A stretch of DNA of 64,000 nt from Symsagittifera roscoffensis. Lineage: Eukaryota; Xenacoelomorpha; Acoela; Convolutidae. Below, in pieces: positions 57,991 through 64,000 of the stretch. The position numbers and the translations under genes were made by a program. A model generated the notes under the pieces. It ran no database searches. It was not told where the DNA came from and worked only from the letters and a program-made list of their open reading frames with translations. How positions within the stretch are numbered: the first letter of the stretch is position 1; each line of letters begins with the position of its first letter. Location of the stretch: contig NC_087069.1 in NCBI RefSeq assembly GCF_963678635.1, positions 18,760,660 to 18,824,659 of the forward strand, read 5' to 3'.

Positions 57991-60900
57991 AGAATCACAT
58001 CATTACGACGCCACTTAGTGGTTTTTTGAAATCGGTTTAAAACCGGGTTCAACCCATTCGTATGCTTACTGAAATCCTCACCTCAGCAAGCCGAATATTG
58101 GGGATTTCTGGCACTATATTTGATTTTTATTGAATTGTCTGAACTCCCAACGGCCCGTTGCTTCCGAGAATTTTTTTGAGTAAAGCTTAATATGAAGCTT
58201 CATGGCGCTAAACTTTAACGGTGAACCAATAATTACTTACGTCAACCACCAGCGCATTGGGGGGGGGGGGGGAACGCGACGCCTTCTTCCGGGAAATCGA
58301 CCACCTGCCGACCCAAAGGGTCCCTTTTTGTACTAATTTGAGATAATCATTTTTGGTGACGGACAGTTAGACTTTTCTTAATGCGCCTTCAGCGCCGTTG
58401 TATACTAATTTTGAGGGAGGGGCGCGCGCCGAAAAAACGCAACTCTCTGGTCAAAATTTTCCATAAGTTGCCTAAAACGCCTTTTACCTGTTGTTTTGAA
58501 GCTTTGCCTGCGGCGCAGAAAATTTGGTCGAAGTGGGATCTTTATAGAAATTTAGCAGAGCTCAGAAAATCATTTAGTCGACGTAAAAAAAGACCGACAA
58601 AATTTCCAATTGTTTTGAAAATCCACCCACCTATTCGAATAATTCCCAGATCCGCTCCTGATGTCAACCAAATTTGAATTTCAGCTTCCTGCTTAGAGAT
58701 AGAATAGAAATAACAGACTTATTATACTGTCGAAAATTTTCATTTTTCTAGTCTGAAATAATTTACAAAAAACCTGAGAAGAACAATTTACCGACCGGAA
58801 AAAATTGGCATGCATCTTGGTATACGGCGAACTCTATTCTGATGTAGACGCGTTGATTGAGGATAATGGCAACTTTTTTCACAAGACTCATTAATAGCTT
58901 CAAGCGTGGTGTTTAGTCAGTCTTTATAATATATTTTTATCAGGGCAAGATGGATTAATGATCACGACTAAACAGGTTCAAGTTAGAAAACTGGTATGCT
59001 GCCAACCAGTTCGCAGAAAAATCACAGCAATAATTTCAGGTCAATTGATCGTTTCAGCTCTGATATTTCTGCAAATTGATTCGCACTATACCAGTTTCTA
59101 CCTTGAACCTCAATTAGTTGTGATCGTTATACCATCTTATTGTAATTGGAAAATTTTTTTCTCTAACAACTAAATACCTAAGGTTCTACTTAGCCGAGTT
59201 AAGTCAATCAAAGAAAATTTTAAAATTTCGGATAACTTCAAATAATGTTCTAATAAATTTTTTTTATTTCAACTAATCAAATTGTGTCATTCTATAATTT
59301 GAAATGATTGTTTTAAACAGTTAAACATAGGCGGGCCAATTTTCACCGCGCCTCAATTAGATCAACACTCATTGAATCGTCAAATCTAGGCTTTTTCATT
59401 CCCTTGTTAATCTAGATTATGCCCTTAGGTTAAATCAGATGGTAGATATTGGCGTTTGAAGTCTCGGTGATGTTGAAAAGTTCAGCCTAATCGAGCAAGG
59501 AGCAATAAAAATAAAATTTTGTTGGTCGGTCCTAAGTTTAACCATTATTTGTAGACCTGAAAATGGATTCGAAAAAAAAATGAATTGAGGCAACTATATG
59601 GTTCGGAAACAATATATCAACTGCAATTTTTGTTTTAGCATGCGCAAGACAAGTTAGAGGCTGACAGTGTCCCCTGACAGGTGCTCACACGGAAATTAAT
59701 GAGCTTTGCATAATTAAATGCTATAAACATATTGCTATTTCATGGGGACAATCTGAAAAAATTTTAACCCTGAGGTTTAAAAGTTTTAATCACCAGGTAA
59801 AGCTACATATAACGCACACAGTTCGAAGAACGAAATGAACTATCAATTTAACAACCTAAGCCATAGTTTTGTTCAGCAACCATGGTTATGGAAAAACTGA
59901 ATCAAGTTGTAAACGATCTCTGGCATGTCTGGAAATTGAACAAGAGCTCATGGCAGGCAGAAGACAGGTGCGTCAAGCAGAAGACAGATTTTCCAAATTC
60001 AGATGTATAAAAATATTTGCCAGTATAATCCGACATCATTCAAACCGGAATTGTTCCCAGATCTGTCAACTTTTGAAATCGTATATATTCATAGCTTTAG
60101 TTCAAGTTATGACTCATATATTTTTTTATTAGGGTAACTTTTTTTTCTCGACATTATTGCCCTCCTTAAAAAATGAATGTTCTACTCCCGACTTGGTCAC
60201 TTAGTATGGCTGTATTTTTTCAAAAACAAAATTGTTGCAGTGCGTTAGCTGGTTCTGTTGGTGACCATTGCTTACTTTTTTACTGTTACGATCGGTATAC
60301 AATATATACAATCTACTTTGTTGCTGAAAAATCCCGTCGCCTCATCGAGGCTCTTCTTATCATATATATTGGGGGCGTCGGAATCCTTCCATATATTGGG
60401 GGCGTCGAAGTTTAATTCCATTCTCCCTTGTCCGGTTGAAATAGTAGGGTGAGGCTTCTAAAGTAACTCGCCATCATCTCCGTTGGTGCCAGCGCAGGAA
60501 ATCATACAGACTGTTTGGAGCCGAAAATTTGCGTAGCCCTTTATGCAGCTGAATCCTCCTAAACAAAAGATCCTTAGATGTCGTTAACCTCTTCCTTTAT
60601 TTTAGGTCCCTCTGATTGGCAGAGGTTGTTTCCTTATGATATCTCATAAAAAATTCTCTCTCAATCTGGACGGCATTTATTTAAACCGTTTACGGCTGCC
60701 TCCAAGTTCTGGATTTGCTCTTTTAAAGCTGCCGCTTCAAGTTTGGAACCTTTCAGGTCGTTAGCAAGTTGAACCTTCGTAACTCCAGCTTCTCGCTGTA
60801 GTCCGAGAAAACTTTTCAGCCTCTTGAAACTGCTCATTCAAAGTATTTTATTCATGCATTGATATTGATGGCATGTTTACCAACTTAGTCGCATTACAGC

Positions 60901-62968
60901 CCAAATCTTAAAAAGATTTGATAGAAAAAAATTAAACTCCCCGACTTCAGGCTCTTTTCATTTACATCTTTAACTATTTGAACGTGTTTGAACTTCTGAT
61001 GTCTTTTTCATTGGGCTTTTGTGTTTTCTTGATCTTGGGGAACTTTTTCATACTACCGCCCATATTGTACGGTTTATTTGCGCGATAAACTTTGTACGAG
61101 TATTTTAATCAGTAATGACAACTTATTGGCACCCTTTATTAATCGATAATTGACTTTCCAAGGGTTTATTTTTCAGATCTTATGACTGAACCAAGTACCA
61201 TTGCTCCTTTAGTTGTTTTTCTGAAGTTAATTATAGCTTCGATGTTTTTCGCTTTAAATATGATCTTATTTTTCCTTAGTCTTTAGCAACATGCTGTATA
61301 GTGTTTATTTTTAAACGATATTTGTGGTAGCCAAAAGAATTTGTTCGAAAGATTTCAGAGGCTGATATTTTTGGTTTAAAGTCTACAGATCTGTTTTTAA
61401 TTATATTTTTACTCTATTAGCTTTGTATTAGTTAAAAATGCCATTTCTATTTCACCTATGTCGGGTTGCTTTTTCAATATCCTGCTCACCCTAAATAGTC
61501 CCGTATTCAGACAGTGTAATTTTAAAAATTAAATAGATTTTGAAACAACCAGACAATACTCTGTTTTGCTGCTATTAGAGACGTTTTCTTAATGTTTCTC
61601 TAACCCAGATTCTCGCCAACCAAAGTGATGGTTACTTCAGCATCTATCAATATTACAGTGACAAAATTGTTAATTCTTGTCGAGTATCATGCATTTTTTT
61701 AATGCAGCAATATAATATCAACCGACCATTGGCTATGCCAACCTGCATTCAGTTTCAAGCGTTAATAATTGATTATATTATGATTTTAGTACCAGTAATA
61801 CTAAAACTGAGAAAAAATCTATTTTAATTAATTAAAAATTGATTATAATCTCTTTTCAAAATCAAATTATAATTCATTTTGATCGACTTTAATTGATTAT
61901 GAATCCATTCATTTTTCGAGTACAATTATAATGGATAATGATTGAATATTGCTATCGCAATTTCTAGGTCTAATGGTTTGCACAAAAAATCCATAATAAA
62001 TTATTATAATTGTTATAATCTTTTTTGTTTGCCCATTTAATCTTCGACCTTGCTTCTGAATTGCTTATATTGTATGCTTTTCACAGTCGTGAAAAATTCG
62101 AAATTTGATTTAGCATTGTTCGCAGCAATTCAATTTTATAACGCTTTTTTCACTTTTCCTCGATTAGGATACTTTTATGATGCATATTTTAAGTTTTTAA
62201 CCACCGAAACATCAGTACCTTGCCTTAGGTTCATGATTTATTTGGAAGAATCACCACGGGAACTTTTCAACTAATATGAAAGGATCTCTATGAAACTTTT
62301 GTTTCATGGTAAATTGTGTGATCAGATGAACCAAAGTCTGACAAGACATTTATAACTTGGAGAAAATCTATATGCATGAAAAGGATAAAATGGTGTAAAA
62401 ACGCTTTGGAATTTGTCGCCGTGGAATTTTCGGTCAGTTGTGAGTATGGTGCTTAAGTACTGGCCTCAGCTATTTTTTCAATTTGTTTGTAAGATTGTAA
62501 GAACATGACACGTACAAATTTTTTCTACTGTACAAAAAGTTATTATTACCAAAATTCTTAGGCTCCCGCAATTTTGATTGAGCGTCGAGGTTGTTTTCTG
62601 AGATGCTCATTATAACTATCAAATGCCGAGTATTGTTGATTGTTCGCAAATGTTAAGTTTTTTGTGCGCAAGAGATTTTTTTTGGAATAAACTTTTACAC
62701 GATTCTGTTAATAAGCTCGAGATATTTTGCAGAAAATAATCAATTTTATCGATTCTTTTTTTGAGAAATCAATTAGGGGCCATGTTGCGTAAATTTGTGT
62801 AAAATCATATCTGTGCTCAAAGTTCAACCGACGTTACAACTTTTATAATAAAATTTTTACCAAGGAGGTTGAATACATCATTAAACTAGAGGGGTAAAAA
62901 AGACTGAAACGGAGCGAACAAAAATGGGTAAACGTATTGTTGGTATGGAAACGCAACAATTCTGATTC
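57991..62968. other. AT-rich intergenic DNA, no gene seen
   Basis: About 5 kb without a supported gene. Notable items: a run of 14 G at 58,259-58,272; a short direct repeat ATATATTGGGGGCGTCG at 60,364 and 60,391 (period 27); and a very AT-rich patch (61,780-62,030) with many ATTATAAT motifs. Small open frames here show no protein-like composition or conserved motif. Confidence 0.5.
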
Positions 62969-63150
62969 GCCAAACTTTTACGCGCAAGTGACTGGGTCAG
63001 CACCAAGTCAAACTGCCCCAACCCCAGCATAAAAAGCGAGCTCTCAAAAATCTAGTCAATTGCCAAACTTTTACGCGCAAGTGACTGGGTCAGCACCAAG
63101 TCAAACCGCCCCAACCCCAGCATAAAAAGCGAGCTCTCAAAAATCTAGTC
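62969..63150 (+). promoter_or_regulatory. 93-bp tandem duplication with twin TATA-like and initiator-like sequences
   Basis: Two units, 62,969-63,061 and 63,062-63,150, nearly identical (AACTGCCCC/AACCGCCCC). Each has CATAAAAAGC (63,028 and 63,121) and, about 28 bases on, AGTCAATT or AGTCACTA. The second resembles the arthropod initiator TCAGTY. A pyrimidine-rich leader-like stretch follows (63,155-63,240). Together this looks like a duplicated core promoter for a plus-strand gene. Confidence 0.4.
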
Positions 63151-63277
63151 ACTACCCGTTCAAATTTTTCTCTCCCTGCCTTGCCTCTTTTCCTCTGCCC
63201 TTTCTCCCTTCGCAATTTTCGGTTCCTACTTGGCTCCGTTTTTTACCGCCTCCAACACAGCTCTCAATCGAGTTGGA

Positions 63278-63349
63278 ATGGCGCCCTCGCTAGCAGGACT
63301 TGATATGAGTGAGGAATTCAGGGCTACACACGAAGCAAGGAGAAAAAAC
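63278..63349 (+). CDS. Possible first coding exon, function unknown
   Basis: ATG at 63,278 opens 24 codons (MAPSLAGLDMSEEFRATH and on) ending in AAC, followed by a GT at 63,350 (AACGTAATTCAG), a weak splice donor in phase 0. It lies about 125 bases behind the twin TATA-like repeat and a CT-rich leader. No family recognised, no downstream exon found, and a gene on this strand would run into the GH16 gene coming the other way. This is a tentative call based on promoter context. Confidence 0.22.
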
Positions 63350-63796
63350 GTAATTCAGAAGAATTTTGTTTTGAACTTGTTTTTTTTTTCTTCAAGATAT
63401 TGACTTTTCAAGCTTTTTCATTAAACATAAAAATTTACTCCATAAATTATAGCAGAAACACTACGGGCAAAATTAGGCGGGTCATGTGATCAATTCTGTT
63501 TCGAGTGCAGTTTCAAAAAAAGAACTTTAATCGATATTTATTAAAGCAACTGGAGACTAAAAGACTACATTGCCAATTCACTAATATTTTTCTGGAAAGT
63601 CTTGAGCAAGGGCACGAGTCTAAAAACACTTCTGCGAAAAAAACACATTCATCAAGGAAATAAGTTAACTTGAAAACGACGTAATTTTTTTAATAAAAGT
63701 GTTGGAAACGTTAAAGTAAACTTGCGCATGATTAATTTCACTTTTTTATGAACTGGTGATGAAAATCTAGCAATTGACTTAATTAGAGTTCTTGTT
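63350..63796. other. Region between candidate exon and GH16 gene
   Basis: AT-rich. Contains a minus-strand AATAAA (plus-strand TTTATT, 63,537-63,542) about 255 bases past the GH16 stop, a possible polyadenylation signal. Nothing else seen. Confidence 0.4.
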
Positions 63797-64000
63797 CTAG
63801 TTGAAAACTTTCAACCAGTGAATATTCCAGTACGATTCTTTGAATGCTTCCGGATTATCCTTGACGTAGTCATTACATGTGCCTTTACCGGGACAGTCAT
63901 TAGAGAAAACAATACCAGCCCAGTCCCCGCAAAAGGTCAAGTCAAACACCACCTTCTGGTTTTGAAAACTATCCGGAGAGCAGAAAGTTCCAAACGGGAA
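63797..64000 (-). CDS. GH16 family endo-beta-1,3(4)-glucanase, fungal type, C-terminal part
   Basis: The last 67 codons and TAG stop of a gene entering from the right edge, on the minus strand. The protein has VVFDLTFCGDWAGIVFSNDC, then PGKGTCNDYVKDNPEAFKES, and ends in YWNIHWLKVFN. The FDLTFCGDWAG, CPG..C..YV..NP.AF..(A/S)YW.I(N/H) pattern is the C-terminal signature of fungal GH16 glucanases (laminarinase/lichenase-like). Four cysteines (visible residues 7, 24, 36 and 42) probably form disulfides, as fits a secreted enzyme. The ExDxxE catalytic site lies outside the window. No intron in the visible part. In an animal genome such a gene would most likely be a horizontal acquisition used to digest fungal or lichen glucan. 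Confidence 0.85.
   Translation of the reverse strand, partial: FPFGTFCSPDSFQNQKVVFDLTFCGDWAGIVFSNDCPGKGTCNDYVKDNPEAFKESYWNIHWLKVFN

Noticed and set aside
58259-58272. Run of 14 G as a functional G-quadruplex
   Set aside because: A single homopolymer run, more likely a sequencing or slippage feature; no other G tracts beside it.
58381-58677. 98-residue basic open frame
   Set aside because: No family features, unremarkable composition for chance, and no promoter or partner exon; it may be chance.
60364-60407. Two copies of ATATATTGGGGGCGTCG as a regulatory array
   Set aside because: Only two units with no gene nearby; noted as a small tandem repeat only.
62050-62274. 74-residue open frame rich in Phe and Tyr
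   Set aside because: Composition follows the AT-rich DNA; no motif recognised.

Overview
The window looks like repeat-rich nuclear DNA of an invertebrate animal. About 56 of 64 kb is taken up by three copies (A, B, C) of one very large LTR retroelement of the Ty3/gypsy type. A fragment of a CR1/L2/Jockey-like LINE supports an animal host. At the right edge lies the last exon of a fungal-type GH16 glucanase gene, a class that some soil invertebrates, springtails among them, are known to have acquired from fungi. Large palindromic blocks are also described for the springtail Folsomia candida, so Collembola is my best guess, held with low to moderate confidence.

Layout. Element A (+) runs from the left edge to about 20,448: gag, protease region, RT, RNase H, integrase, then about 9 kb of accessory coding sequence, then a 3' LTR. 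A 0.8 kb spacer (20,449-21,219) holds an inverted LTR scrap and a LINE fragment. Element B (-) runs from LTR to LTR, 21,220-49,026 (27.8 kb), and is the mirror image of A. Element C (+) runs 49,027-55,934 and contains a partial LTR, the leader and gag. A and B are joined tail to tail, B and C head to head, which gives two nested giant palindromes sharing B.

The element. The LTRs begin TGTGACATT and end AATGWTACA. A primer-binding-site candidate lies 12 bases inside. A leader of about 3 kb carries an array of CCGGAGGGGTC repeats. Gag (two CCHC knuckles) and pol follow. The C-terminal tail of Pol ends in what looks like a macro (ADP-ribose-binding) domain. Behind pol is a second coding block of about 8.6 kb with its own start and a splice-acceptor-like site. 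It encodes a coiled coil, a clear SGNH/GDSL hydrolase domain, a second domain with an N-D motif, and about 5.4 kb of protein I cannot assign. No envelope-like features were seen. All three copies are broken but fairly young.

Right flank (55,935-64,000). This is mostly AT-rich DNA without convincing genes. It holds a GC-richer coding relic (57.4-58.0 kb), a 14-base G run, a 93-bp tandem duplication carrying twin TATA-like sequences ahead of a possible first exon, and the 3' end of the GH16 gene on the minus strand.
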